This document shows positions 7,126 through 15,583 of a stretch of DNA of 48,348 nt, in pieces. The notes beneath the pieces are model-generated. The model was not told the origin of the DNA, did no database searches, and saw nothing but the letters and a program-made list of their open reading frames with translations. This stretch comes from Pseudobdellovibrionaceae bacterium (GTDB taxonomy: Bacteria; Bdellovibrionota; Bdellovibrionia; Bdellovibrionales; UBA1609). Location of the stretch: the NCBI GenBank assembly GCA_020635055.1, contig JACKAN010000021.1:1-48348 (forward strand), read 5' to 3'. A program made the translations under genes and the position numbers. Within the stretch, counting starts at the first letter, position 1; the number at the start of each line of letters is the position of its first letter.

Positions 7126-8233
7126 GCTTATCTCCTCCAAATACTTTGGCCTGCTCAGCAGGATCAAAGTACCAACGGTCGTGATCGGGGTCCCAGTCAT
7201 CCCATGTTTTTATTTTACTTAAGGCACTTAAATATTTATCTGGAACAATTTTTGGAACTAAAAATGCTTTCTGTCGCCGCAAAGGATAGGGATTGCGCAA
7301 TTCAAAACCTAGCACGCCCAAAATTCCACGGGCAACATACCATGTGGCTTGCGGGTCCCAACCATGAGAAACTTTTATTACAATTCCCAAACCCTCGGGA
7401 TAATCCACATGCTCTATGGCTAAACCTAATAAGCCATCAGCTCCTTCTTTTGCGATAACTTTGCCCTTGCAGGATTTCATAACTGTAGTGTCCAAACGAT
7501 TATAACCACCTACCAAATCGGGATGCCTTACCATGGCTTCCCAAATCCAGTTTTTCTCCACTGCCAATTGAGCATAACACTTGGCTAGTTCATTCACCGT
7601 CATAGAAACCGTGGGCAATCCATCTCCATCGCGAGCAATCCGTTTGGGTTGCCAATCTTGCCCCAAATAGTTTTTCATTAATTGTAAATAGTTTTGAAAA
7701 ACGGGATGCGAAGGCAAGGTGTAACCAGCGCGATTCCACCCCTTCTTTCGACATCCACGCAAAATGGCAGCGTGATGACCCGAAGAATTATTGTACCAAC
7801 GGCGAGCTCGTCTTACTTGTCTACCAAACTGCACCAAAGGAAGATCCACTGGAGTTAACATCAACCCCCACTCCCCTTCGGATAAAATACTTTGAGCCGC
7901 AGCTACGTGTTCGGCACTGCCGTTGTGGGAGGCCACACTTATGGCTTTTTGTTTCCAATCCATGTCTGCCAGTTCATTTTCAAATACTTTTATATAGAGT
8001 GGCTTCATCATGCTGCGGCCATAACATAAAACATTTCCACCAAAAGAGTGAATGGGCTGACTGCCACTGTACCAAGAAATCGCTCCATGAATGGTGTTTT
8101 CACTCACAGCATTGCGGCGGTAATCCACTAAGGGTTCCCATTCGACATCACGACCGGTGGGAATATCGTTTTGGTTTTCACCCAAAGAACTTTTTGGGTA
8201 GAGATCTTCTTTGTCGTAAATATAATCACTCAT
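7115..8233 (-). CDS. asparaginase-II family amidohydrolase
   Basis: A 372-aa protein of the PF06089 type. Family blocks in order: KPLYIKV near 77, SHNGSAEHV near 103, NNSSGHHAAILRGCRKKGW near 148, DGDGLPTVSMTVNELAKCYA near 203, RLDTTVM near 247, and GKVIAKEGADGLLGLAI near 257. Such enzymes resemble the Rhizobium L-asparaginase and hydrolyse amides. Within this pathway it more likely removes ammonia or an acyl group from an intermediate or from the entering substrate; that is inference. Its start overlaps the dioxygenase alpha gene by 8 bases and its end overlaps the RidA gene by 11, so it is clearly part of the operon. Confidence 0.75.
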   Translation of the reverse strand: MSDYIYDKEDLYPKSSLGENQNDIPTGRDVEWEPLVDYRRNAVSENTIHGAISWYSGSQPIHSFGGNVLCYGRSMMKPLYIKVFENELADMDWKQKAISVASHNGSAEHVAAAQSILSEGEWGLMLTPVDLPLVQFGRQVRRARRWYNNSSGHHAAILRGCRKKGWNRAGYTLPSHPVFQNYLQLMKNYLGQDWQPKRIARDGDGLPTVSMTVNELAKCYAQLAVEKNWIWEAMVRHPDLVGGYNRLDTTVMKSCKGKVIAKEGADGLLGLAIEHVDYPEGLGIVIKVSHGWDPQATWYVARGILGVLGFELRNPYPLRRQKAFLVPKIVPDKYLSALSKIKTWDDWDPDHDRWYFDPAEQAKVFGGDKHDI

Positions 8234-9197
8234 ATTCAGGTCCCATTTCTGGCATATCTTGAGTGGGTTTAGGTATACTAGTACTTATATCTAGTACGTG
8301 GCGATCACCGCTGTATTTTTCTACGTTTTCCTCGTCATACTCTAGATCACTGGCCTTTTCTACTCCCGGAGTTAATCCTGCCACGGCAGCACCGGTACCC
8401 AACAAAGGAGCATAGGCATAAACCTCACCAGAATAGGCATTGCTTTGTCCCATCACCGCCGCTAACCACCAAAAAGGTTTAAAGTTTGTCACTTTTTTAA
8501 TTCGCGCTTCGCGATGAAACTGACGTGATAATTGTGAACAGTCCTCTAAACGACCTTCGCTGAGTAATTCTAGAAACTTATCGTTCCACTCTTGATCCTT
8601 TAAAGAATGGATTTTGTCTTCAGCATAATTAAATTCCTTCGTAAATAAACGATTAGACAAAGATGAAATCACAAGTATCACGGCTTTTTTACCTGTTTCT
8701 TCAATGGCATCGGCCATGGCTTTGCCAAACACAATAGTTTCTGCACGATCGGAATATATATTACTAGAAACAATCACCGCTGGAATTTTATTATTTGGAT
8801 TCAATAATTTTAATGCCACAACAGATCCCGTATCAATAGGAAAACCTTGATAGTTGATAGTGCGTGCGTGAAGACCCCTCTCTGTAGATTTTTGTTTTAA
8901 TACTTCGGCAAAGGTCGCATCCATTTTAAATTTATAAGGAATACTGCCAAGATCATGAAACTGCTCATCGACGTGCACCCATTCTGGGCTGGGGTCCGCT
9001 TGAATTTGATGCCCTAAAATAGAAGGCCAATAGGTGCTATAAATAATTAAAATATCTGCGCCCGAAGTTTGGATCTCCTCGCGAACACGGTCGAAGGCTT
9101 TGCGGACTTGCATCCAATTCTGGTTTTTTTCTGGACACAAAAGAATATGGGGAAGACCGGGAAGTAAATATCCTTTTAAAACACCTTTGGCCGACAT
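8226..9197 (-). CDS. amnA: LigB-type extradiol dioxygenase, alpha (non-catalytic) subunit
   Basis: A 323-aa protein starting at ATG 9197, which shares bases with the stop of the beta gene (TAATG); the longer upstream frame lies inside the beta gene. The fold follows the beta subunit (GYLLPGLPHILL, DILIIYSTYW, EVYAYAPLLGTGAA). The metal and catalytic positions have changed: the first His is Gly, HSPHW has become YSTYW, SHRHF has become SNRLF, and the ligand Glu is absent at the aligned position. This matches the inactive alpha subunit of 2-aminophenol 1,6-dioxygenases. It is longer than AmnA of Pseudomonas (about 270 aa), mainly through a C-terminal acidic extension. Confidence 0.8.
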   Translation of the reverse strand: MSAKGVLKGYLLPGLPHILLCPEKNQNWMQVRKAFDRVREEIQTSGADILIIYSTYWPSILGHQIQADPSPEWVHVDEQFHDLGSIPYKFKMDATFAEVLKQKSTERGLHARTINYQGFPIDTGSVVALKLLNPNNKIPAVIVSSNIYSDRAETIVFGKAMADAIEETGKKAVILVISSLSNRLFTKEFNYAEDKIHSLKDQEWNDKFLELLSEGRLEDCSQLSRQFHREARIKKVTNFKPFWWLAAVMGQSNAYSGEVYAYAPLLGTGAAVAGLTPGVEKASDLEYDEENVEKYSGDRHVLDISTSIPKPTQDMPEMGPEYE

Positions 9198-10087
9198 TAC
9201 TCCACTCCTTTCTCTAAGTGGTTCCATTCCACTATAGCATTGCCAGTACCTATCACAGTTCCGTAGGCGTAGACTTCGGCGGGGTAAGTGGGAAACCCCA
9301 TAGCCGACATCATCCACGACAAACCTCCACCATTGGCTTCGGAAATAGTTTGCTCGTCAAAGTCTGCTAAGATTTCGATCATCTCTTTGCTTTTTCCCTT
9401 TTTCATGAGTTCAATCATTTTCATGTCCCACAAATATTGACCATGATGAGTAATATGTTCTTTGCTCATGTCTTCCGGCGGATCGGCTTCTAAAACAAAG
9501 TGTCGGTGACTTAAAGAATGACTAGCTAAAAGCACCGCCCGTTTACCACTGGCTTCTATTGCTTTGCGAGTCGCTTCGCCCAATTTAAACATTTGTGCTT
9601 GCATTACATCGAAGCTAAAGTATTGAGCTGCACCGTTAGATGAAATGCTAACTATGGGCACATCCCAATCGGGATTGGTCATATGACAGCTGACAATAGT
9701 GCCATAATCCACACGAAAATCTGGATTGCGCATCATCTTAACTTCGAGATCCAATTTTTTGGCTTCATCATGAATGCTTTCTGCAAGCTTAACATCCACT
9801 TTTAAATCGTAGTTGTAACGAAACAAATGCGGGAATATGGGGTCCACAGATTTAGATTTTAAATGTTCTACACCTAAAAAATGAGTGCCAATTTGTGTGC
9901 GCCAATGGGGAGAGTGAACAATCAATACGTCATACTTCAAAGCTTTAAGATGCTTGCGCATTTTTTCATAGCCCCAACGCAAGACTTCCCAACCACACTC
10001 AGCTTTAGCTTCGTTTTGTGGTGGGTTTTCAGCGTAAACTAAATGAGGGGGGTGAGGCGCTAAACAACCCGCTATTATTTGACCCAT
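9197..10087 (-). CDS. amnB: LigB-type extradiol dioxygenase, catalytic beta subunit (2-aminophenol 1,6-dioxygenase-like)
   Basis: A 296-aa protein, close to the family length of ~305. It opens the ring of 2-aminophenol-type substrates using Fe(II) and O2. The N-terminal block LAPHPPHLVYAENPPQNE is typical of AmnB. Metal ligands correspond to His12, His61 (HSPHW) and Glu250 (SEANGGG); a catalytic His aligns with His194 in SHRHF. The alpha gene follows with a TAATG junction, so the subunits are made together. The aldehyde dehydrogenase gene ends nine bases upstream. The true substrate could be a substituted aminophenol or catechol. Confidence 0.85.
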   Translation of the reverse strand: MGQIIAGCLAPHPPHLVYAENPPQNEAKAECGWEVLRWGYEKMRKHLKALKYDVLIVHSPHWRTQIGTHFLGVEHLKSKSVDPIFPHLFRYNYDLKVDVKLAESIHDEAKKLDLEVKMMRNPDFRVDYGTIVSCHMTNPDWDVPIVSISSNGAAQYFSFDVMQAQMFKLGEATRKAIEASGKRAVLLASHSLSHRHFVLEADPPEDMSKEHITHHGQYLWDMKMIELMKKGKSKEMIEILADFDEQTISEANGGGLSWMMSAMGFPTYPAEVYAYGTVIGTGNAIVEWNHLEKGVE

Positions 10088-10096
10088 AAAATTCTC

Positions 10097-11539
10097 CTAA
10101 TAACTAATGCAAATGTTTTTTTGTTCTGTATAAAAATTAATGGAATCATCTCCACCTTCACGACCTAAGCCCGACTCTTTATAGCCACCAAAATTGACGC
10201 GCAAATCTCTTTTGCTCCAAGCATTTACCCATACCGTTCCCACTTTAAGTTCTTGAGCTACACTGTGAGCTGTTTTTAAATCGCGAGTCCAAACGGATGC
10301 CGACAATCCAAAGCTCGTGTTGTTGGCCCATTTAATAGCATCATGTTTATATTTAAAAGGTCTTACTGTTACAACTGGGCCAAAAATTTCTTTTTGCCAA
10401 AGATCAGAACAGTCTGTGAGATCATCAATTATAGTAGGCCTTACAAAGTAGCCCTGTTGATTGGCTTCGGGTAATTCCAAAGATTCTTCACCAGCTAAAA
10501 TTTTTCCACCCTCTTGTTTAGCCTGTGCTATCGCAGCTAGGACTTTTTCTTTTTGTTCTTTACTTACTACAGGACCCATAAAGTTATTTTTATCTCTGGG
10601 GTCTCCCACTTTAATGTTTTTAGTGGCTTGCACAAAGCGATCCATAAACTCATTATATATTTCTTGTTGCACAAAAATGCGTGACCCACACAAACACACT
10701 TGTCCTGAGTTTAAAAAACTGGAACGCAGTGTGGTTTCTATACACTTGTCGAGTTCGGCATCTTTAAAAATTATATTTGCATTTTTTCCGCCCAACTCCA
10801 TTCCCATTTTTTTAAACATTTTGCCAGCTTTTTGTAAAATGATGGCTCCTGTATCTGTCCCGCCCGTAAAAGAAATCAAGGGTATTCCTGGATGCGTAAC
10901 TATGCTATCTCCCACAGTTTCACCACGCCCTTGTACAATATTGCACACACCGGGTGGCAATCCGGCTTCATTAAAAACTTCTCCTAACATGGAAGCTGTC
11001 ATCGGTGAGAGTTCAGAAGGTTTGCATACAGCGGTATTTCCTACAGCCAGTGAGGGAGCGATTTTCCATGTCATTAAGTACAAAGGTAAATTCCAAGGGG
11101 CTATCAATCCCGTTACACCTATGGGCTCATGGCGAGAGTAATTGATAGCTTGACCATCCATGTCCGAAGATTTTTCTTGAAATTGAAGTATGCGATTGGC
11201 AAAAAAACGAAAATTTAAAATGGCTCTAGGCATATCTACTTCTGAAGCCAGCCACAAAGGTTTGCCCATATCTAAACTTTCTGCTTCGGCAAACTCCTGG
11301 CGCCGTCGCTCTATAATATCTGCTATTTTTAATAATATATTTGCACGCTCCTGAACTGGAGTTTTTGACCAACTTTCAAAAGCCTTATGAGCGGCTTTAA
11401 ATGCCATTACAACATCAATAGCTTCAGAATCTGCCAATTGTGAATAAACTAGGCCTGTAGCAGGATTAAAATTATCTAAGTACCTGCCATTTTGTGGGGC
11501 CACGAATTCACCATTAATAAAGTTTTTTATCTGCTGCAT
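10097..11539 (-). CDS. amnC: aldehyde dehydrogenase, probable 2-aminomuconate semialdehyde dehydrogenase
   Basis: A 480-aa NAD(P)-dependent aldehyde dehydrogenase of full family length. It has the cofactor-binding SFTGGTDTG, the general base Glu in MELGGKN, the catalytic Cys in NSGQVCLCGSR, and the C-terminal FGGYKESGLGREGG. The CLCGSR context and its place directly before an AmnB-like gene fit AmnC/NbaE enzymes, which oxidise the ring-cleavage semialdehyde to 2-aminomuconate. A 2-hydroxymuconate semialdehyde dehydrogenase is the alternative if the substrate is a catechol. The start ATG 11539 overlaps the end of the monooxygenase gene by 13 bases. Confidence 0.85.
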   Translation of the reverse strand: MQQIKNFINGEFVAPQNGRYLDNFNPATGLVYSQLADSEAIDVVMAFKAAHKAFESWSKTPVQERANILLKIADIIERRRQEFAEAESLDMGKPLWLASEVDMPRAILNFRFFANRILQFQEKSSDMDGQAINYSRHEPIGVTGLIAPWNLPLYLMTWKIAPSLAVGNTAVCKPSELSPMTASMLGEVFNEAGLPPGVCNIVQGRGETVGDSIVTHPGIPLISFTGGTDTGAIILQKAGKMFKKMGMELGGKNANIIFKDAELDKCIETTLRSSFLNSGQVCLCGSRIFVQQEIYNEFMDRFVQATKNIKVGDPRDKNNFMGPVVSKEQKEKVLAAIAQAKQEGGKILAGEESLELPEANQQGYFVRPTIIDDLTDCSDLWQKEIFGPVVTVRPFKYKHDAIKWANNTSFGLSASVWTRDLKTAHSVAQELKVGTVWVNAWSKRDLRVNFGGYKESGLGREGGDDSINFYTEQKNICISY

Positions 11540-12771
11540 AGGGGAGCTACCTTTTCCATAAATATTCTCATGGCCGATTTTATGTATTCGCTATCGTGGG
11601 TGTTAAAATCAAACCACAACATCAAGCGATCCTGGGGGTGATATTTTTCGTTGATAAGCTGAGCCATTTTTTCGGGATTACCGGCCAGGGTGTTCTCTAC
11701 CGCTTGTTCGACTTTTCTTTGATCTATGGTTCCTTCCATGGCCGTCCAATAATTTTCCCAAGCTTTTTTTGCCATAGCTTGTGCCTTTTTCGTGTTTTCT
11801 TCTGGAGTTAAATCTTTATCGTCAAATAAAAAGATCATGGCTGTGCGGGGCATGTTTTCGCGCTTCCACTCCCCTCCCTCGGGATGGTAAATCTTTTTCA
11901 TAAACTCATGGGTCTTCTCTATCACTTCCGGTGGAGTGATAGAGAGATTAAAAACATCTACAGGAAAAAATTTATTGGCCAACTCTTGAATGCCAGAATC
12001 GTGACTGCCTACAGTTAATCTTAAATAAGCCAGTGGAGCTTCAAAGGGAATGACCCCCACTTTATCGAAATTCCAAAAAGAGGGGATTTCAATTTTTTCT
12101 AACTTTGCCGCCTCATCTGCGGACAATCCTGTTTCTTGAACATATGTCTTAACCGTAGCTTCCCAATCTTCGCTTTCATGAAAATCTGAAGCTTTAATGT
12201 ACTTAGGCGCAATATCACCGCTAGAAAAATGATCGCCACGCAAAGCGCGCATAAAAATTTCTGTTGCCTCGTATAATACTTTGCCCTTTATCACTTTCCA
12301 GGCCACTTGTTCGGTTAAATTGCGAGGGTGAATACTATAGGGGCGATTAGAAAATTCGAAGCGACCCGAGGCAAATCCTATATTTATATAACGGCGCTCA
12401 TCAGGATTTAAAGCGTGCAAAGATAAAAATGTTTTTATGGCTTCGGCATGAGCCAAGGGCCCCCCGTTGCACATTATATTTTTAATGGCTGATCCCACAT
12501 TTATTTTTTTTGTCACTTGAAATATCTTATGGGCCAACTGAAGAATGTCGGTGTTGAGTCCGATTTCACCTTTAAAATGTTTAATGACCGCTGCCGGATT
12601 TTGTTTTTGCACCTGACAACTTAAATGAGTTTCCGCCACCCATGCTGTGCCAAAATTGAGTTCATCTGCCAATATTACCTGTTCAAAAAAGTTTTGCCAC
12701 ATTACTTTTTCTGTTGGCATATTAGAGTCTACTTCGGTTTGGCAAATACTTAAAAATATATCAAACTTCAT
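11527..12771 (-). CDS. luciferase-like flavin-dependent monooxygenase
   Basis: A 414-aa protein. The domain begins at MKFDIFLSICQTE, so ATG 12771 (GAGG about nine bases upstream) is preferred over the frame start 21 codons earlier. It shows the bacterial luciferase (LLM) TIM-barrel pattern: ILADELNFGTAWVAETHLS, VGSAIKNIMCNGGPLAHAEA, and a YINIGFASGRFEF strand. LLM enzymes use reduced FMN or F420; no flavin reductase is in the operon, so it must come from elsewhere. It may hydroxylate or oxidatively trim the pathway substrate. The gene lies 16 bases after the SDR stop and overlaps the dehydrogenase gene. Confidence 0.8.
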   Translation of the reverse strand: MKFDIFLSICQTEVDSNMPTEKVMWQNFFEQVILADELNFGTAWVAETHLSCQVQKQNPAAVIKHFKGEIGLNTDILQLAHKIFQVTKKINVGSAIKNIMCNGGPLAHAEAIKTFLSLHALNPDERRYINIGFASGRFEFSNRPYSIHPRNLTEQVAWKVIKGKVLYEATEIFMRALRGDHFSSGDIAPKYIKASDFHESEDWEATVKTYVQETGLSADEAAKLEKIEIPSFWNFDKVGVIPFEAPLAYLRLTVGSHDSGIQELANKFFPVDVFNLSITPPEVIEKTHEFMKKIYHPEGGEWKRENMPRTAMIFLFDDKDLTPEENTKKAQAMAKKAWENYWTAMEGTIDQRKVEQAVENTLAGNPEKMAQLINEKYHPQDRLMLWFDFNTHDSEYIKSAMRIFMEKVAPLCSR

Positions 12772-12787
12772 TTTTGTTTTCCTCTTT

Positions 12788-13570
12788 TCATAAACTTCCC
12801 GTCCGTCCGCCATCCACAGGTAAATTAATACCATTAATATAACTCGCGTTAGGGCTGGCTAAAAAAGCAATGGCCTGTGCGGTTTCTTCGGCGCGGGCAA
12901 AGCGCTTGGCGGGGATGCTATCCAACCACATTTTCTCTACCTCTGCTGTCGACTTATTTAATTTTTCAGAAGTTGCGATTTTAAGTTTTTCCAATCTTTC
13001 TGTTTCCGTAAAACCAGGTAAAATATTATTTACGGTAATCCCAAATGGACCCACTTCATGGGCTAGAGTTTTTGCCCAACTGGCCATGGCTCCACGAATA
13101 GTATTAGAAACTCCCAAATTGGGTATGGGAATTTTAACCGAGGTAGACACAATATTTATTATACGTCCGTATTTTTTTTCTTTCATCCCTGGAACCAAAA
13201 GCTGAGTTAACACATGCGAGGCAATGACATGTGTTTGAAAGGCATTTAGAAACTCCTCGGGCTGAGCCTCTAATAATAGACCAGCTTTCGGACCGCCCGC
13301 ATTGTTAACTAGAATTTCAATGGGGCCGATTTCTTTAAGTAGATCTTTTACTTTTACTTTTAAGCTTTCGATATTAGATAGGTCTTGAAAAATAATTTTA
13401 ACTTTTGTTCCAGAGGGTAAAAAATTGGCTAAATGGTTTAGCTTTTCTTCACTTCGCGCAAGGAGAATCACGTTCGCTCCATTTTCTACCAATGCCGACA
13501 CTGTGGCTCGACCTATGCCCTGCGAACAGCCACAAACAAAAGCCCATTTGTTTTTAATTGAGGTTTGAAT
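12788..13570 (-). CDS. short-chain dehydrogenase/reductase, probable ATT start
   Basis: An NAD(P)-dependent SDR of 260 aa if started at ATT 13570. The obvious GTG (13501) would remove the Rossmann glycine motif GCSQGIG, which is encoded in frame upstream. No ATG, GTG or TTG lies before that motif, but AGGAGG at 13576-13581 sits five bases before ATT. Other SDR blocks are present: NNAGG, SLKVKVKDLLKEIGPIEILV, IVSTSV and GINLPVDGG. The usual YxxxK is replaced by SNTIR, a change also seen in some SDR subgroups. It is the first gene of the operon. Confidence 0.8.
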   Translation of the reverse strand: MQTSIKNKWAFVCGCSQGIGRATVSALVENGANVILLARSEEKLNHLANFLPSGTKVKIIFQDLSNIESLKVKVKDLLKEIGPIEILVNNAGGPKAGLLLEAQPEEFLNAFQTHVIASHVLTQLLVPGMKEKKYGRIINIVSTSVKIPIPNLGVSNTIRGAMASWAKTLAHEVGPFGITVNNILPGFTETERLEKLKIATSEKLNKSTAEVEKMWLDSIPAKRFARAEETAQAIAFLASPNASYINGINLPVDGGRTGSL

Positions 13571-13881
13571 TTTAGCCTCCTAATTTTTTAGTTTCTTAGT
13601 TTCTTAGTTTCTTAGTTTCTTAGTTTCTTAGTTTCTTAGTTTCTTAGTTTCTTAGTTTCTTAGTTTCTTAATTTCTATTTCTATATTTCTAAACATCTAT
13701 ATTATGTCTGATTTAGTAAGTACCATCGAAAGAATGCCCCTTAAGAGAAATTTTGACAAGACCTTGGGCTACATGACTCAAGGATTGCGCTTTGCATTGT
13801 GAAGAGTTTTGTAAAGAATTGTTTAAGTTCGAGACATTTTTCGCCGACATAAATTTAGCACTAATATGATAGAGGTAAACA
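13571..13881. promoter_or_regulatory. divergent leader/promoter region of the amn-like operon
   Basis: This region separates the SDR gene (minus) from a lipoprotein gene (plus). It contains the SDR ribosome-binding site, the 10-copy 8-bp array, and an imperfect inverted repeat CCTTGGG-8-CTCAAGG around 13763-13784 that could be an operator. I cannot assign -35/-10 boxes with confidence. No regulator gene is adjacent. Confidence 0.4.
13591..13670. repeat. 8-bp tandem repeat GTTTCTTA, 10 perfect copies
   Basis: Ten perfect copies of GTTTCTTA (TAAGAAAC on the operon's strand) span 13591-13670, followed by degenerate ATTTCT units to about 13690. The array ends nine bases from the AGGAGG of the first amn-like gene, so it lies in the leader or between promoter and leader. 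Confidence 0.98.
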
Positions 13882-14841
13882 TTGTCACGGAATATAATTG
13901 TTATTACATTCATTGGGATTTTAATTGGAACTAGCTCCTGTTCAAAAAAAGAGGGCGAGTTCTTAACTATTCCCCTAGATGCAGGTGATGTTGTCGCACC
14001 TGTTTATGCAACCAATTACTATGTAGTTATTGCCAGCGGTGACACCAATCACTATGGCGTATCTTTGTACAATGAAAGTGGTCAATTTGTAAACTTGCTT
14101 AAGCACTTTCGTGATCCCTCTGAACTCGGTGCTCCCCGTGGACTTATTCAGTTTGGCAACGACAATTTGTTAATCGCCCTAGACAACACCGATCGCATAG
14201 AAAATTTTAATTTAAATACTTTTTCAAATGCCCCTTTCTTTTCTGGGGGCACTTTGGCTGGAAACATTTACGATATTGAGACCGATTCAAATAACAATAT
14301 TCTTGTGATTGAGTCCAATGCTATTGAGCGTTTTGACAGCACAGCTGCACAAACCACACCCATATACATTAGCACCACAGTAGGATCATGCACCCTTAAT
14401 GGCCCCAGACAAATGGTGGTCAATAACAACAATGAGCTGTTAGTAACTAGCTACACAAACGGACGCATTTTACACTATGATATTTCAACAAACACATCGA
14501 GTTGCATAACAACTACAAATGTGGCGGCCAACCCCTATGGCATTTTGGTCCACAGCAATGGTTCTGTTTATTATAACACTTGGAGTGATGATCAAATCTG
14601 GAGAGCCAATGCCGATGGCTCTGGTGGAGTTGTTGTTTTTGCTACCAACCTCACTATTTTAAATAATCCGGGGGCCATGGTGGAACTTCCAGATGGTACA
14701 ATTTTAGTCGCTTCCACGGGAACGGACACTATTGAGCAATTTGATGAAAACGGAAACTACATCGGCACTTTTATTCGCGACACACAAAGTTTGAATGTTA
14801 GCGATATAGCTATTTTATCAAGGCAGGAATTAGTTGAATAA
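13882..14841 (+). CDS. beta-propeller-like lipoprotein
   Basis: A 319-aa protein starting at TTG 13882, with GAGG six bases upstream. The N-terminus (NIIVITFIGILIGTSSC) resembles a lipoprotein signal with the lipidated Cys at residue ~20, though the lipobox is not ideal. The mature part has repeated blade-like segments (NNILVIESN, NELLVTSYTNGRILHYD, NGSVYYNTWSDDQIWRAN, DGTILVASTGTDTIEQFDEN), the pattern of NHL/SMP-30-type propellers. No catalytic residues can be named. The next gene overlaps by 8 bases, so the two are translationally coupled. Confidence 0.7.
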   Translation: MSRNIIVITFIGILIGTSSCSKKEGEFLTIPLDAGDVVAPVYATNYYVVIASGDTNHYGVSLYNESGQFVNLLKHFRDPSELGAPRGLIQFGNDNLLIALDNTDRIENFNLNTFSNAPFFSGGTLAGNIYDIETDSNNNILVIESNAIERFDSTAAQTTPIYISTTVGSCTLNGPRQMVVNNNNELLVTSYTNGRILHYDISTNTSSCITTTNVAANPYGILVHSNGSVYYNTWSDDQIWRANADGSGGVVVFATNLTILNNPGAMVELPDGTILVASTGTDTIEQFDENGNYIGTFIRDTQSLNVSDIAILSRQELVE

Positions 14842-15430
14842 ATTTTTGTTTTTACTTTTATTTATTTTAAATTCACAAGCTTATGCCAATGGTGTTAGTT
14901 TTGAGGCGGCCATTGGCTACCCTGAAGTGTCTTTGCAAAACCCTAATTCTGGTGAAGCTGTTTATTCTGGAATTGCTGTGTCCGGAAAATTGTATGCTCC
15001 CATATATGTCGCTGGGAGTTTTTCTTCTAACTTTACTTTTTCTGGACGCTATCTCGATTTAAACAACAATAGCAATTCCAATGCGCAAAGAGAAACGGGT
15101 AACCACATTGGTCTAGGTGGTGGTTTGCGTTTTAAAATTCACAAAATTGTCCTTGGGGCTAACTATCATTTAATTAAAGCTCGACACTTCTGGGTAGGAA
15201 GCACCACCAATGACTACAAAGAATATGACTATGGATTGTTTTCTTACTATGCTGGACTGGAGTGGTTGTTTTCTAAAAACTTTGGCCTAAGTATGAGCTA
15301 TGAATCCGCTGCGGCCAACATTGAAATAGAAAACAATCCAGTCCCTTATAGTGAAAACACTATTTGGCTCCATTTCCGATTTGATACGGGCATGCCTTTT
15401 TGGGGATTTTTGGGATCTCTGTTTAAATAA
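14834..15430 (+). CDS. exported protein, probable outer-membrane beta-barrel
   Basis: A 198-aa protein starting at TTG 14834 inside the end of the previous gene. Residues 1-18 (MNKFLFLLLFILNSQAYA) are a signal peptide. The rest consists of alternating beta strands rich in Gly, Tyr and Phe (IGLGGGLRFKIHKIVLGANY, YYAGLEWLFSKNFGLSMSYE), and it nearly ends in an aromatic strand (WLHFRFDTG). This fits an 8-strand OmpX/OmpA-like barrel. The pairing with a propeller lipoprotein suggests a shared envelope function, not identified. Confidence 0.7.
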   Translation: MNKFLFLLLFILNSQAYANGVSFEAAIGYPEVSLQNPNSGEAVYSGIAVSGKLYAPIYVAGSFSSNFTFSGRYLDLNNNSNSNAQRETGNHIGLGGGLRFKIHKIVLGANYHLIKARHFWVGSTTNDYKEYDYGLFSYYAGLEWLFSKNFGLSMSYESAAANIEIENNPVPYSENTIWLHFRFDTGMPFWGFLGSLFK

Positions 15431-15583
15431 TTCCCAATTTATGAAAACAAAGTCCCTGGACCTATGTAAGTGTGCCCACCCATGGTCTTAGTTTAAGTCA
15501 GCTAGTTATGAAATCATTTATAAAATAGCTAACTAAAAGTATAATCAAATATATAGATATATTCTTTAGAGAGAGGGCTTATT

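Noticed and set aside
10461..11141. 226-aa plus-strand ORF inside the aldehyde dehydrogenase gene
   Set aside because: Antisense shadow of a strongly conserved enzyme; its translation is Pro/Cys/Ser-rich without domain features.
13713..13913. 66-aa minus-strand ORF upstream of the lipoprotein gene
   Set aside because: It overlaps the lipoprotein start antisense, has no ribosome-binding site and lies in the divergent promoter region.
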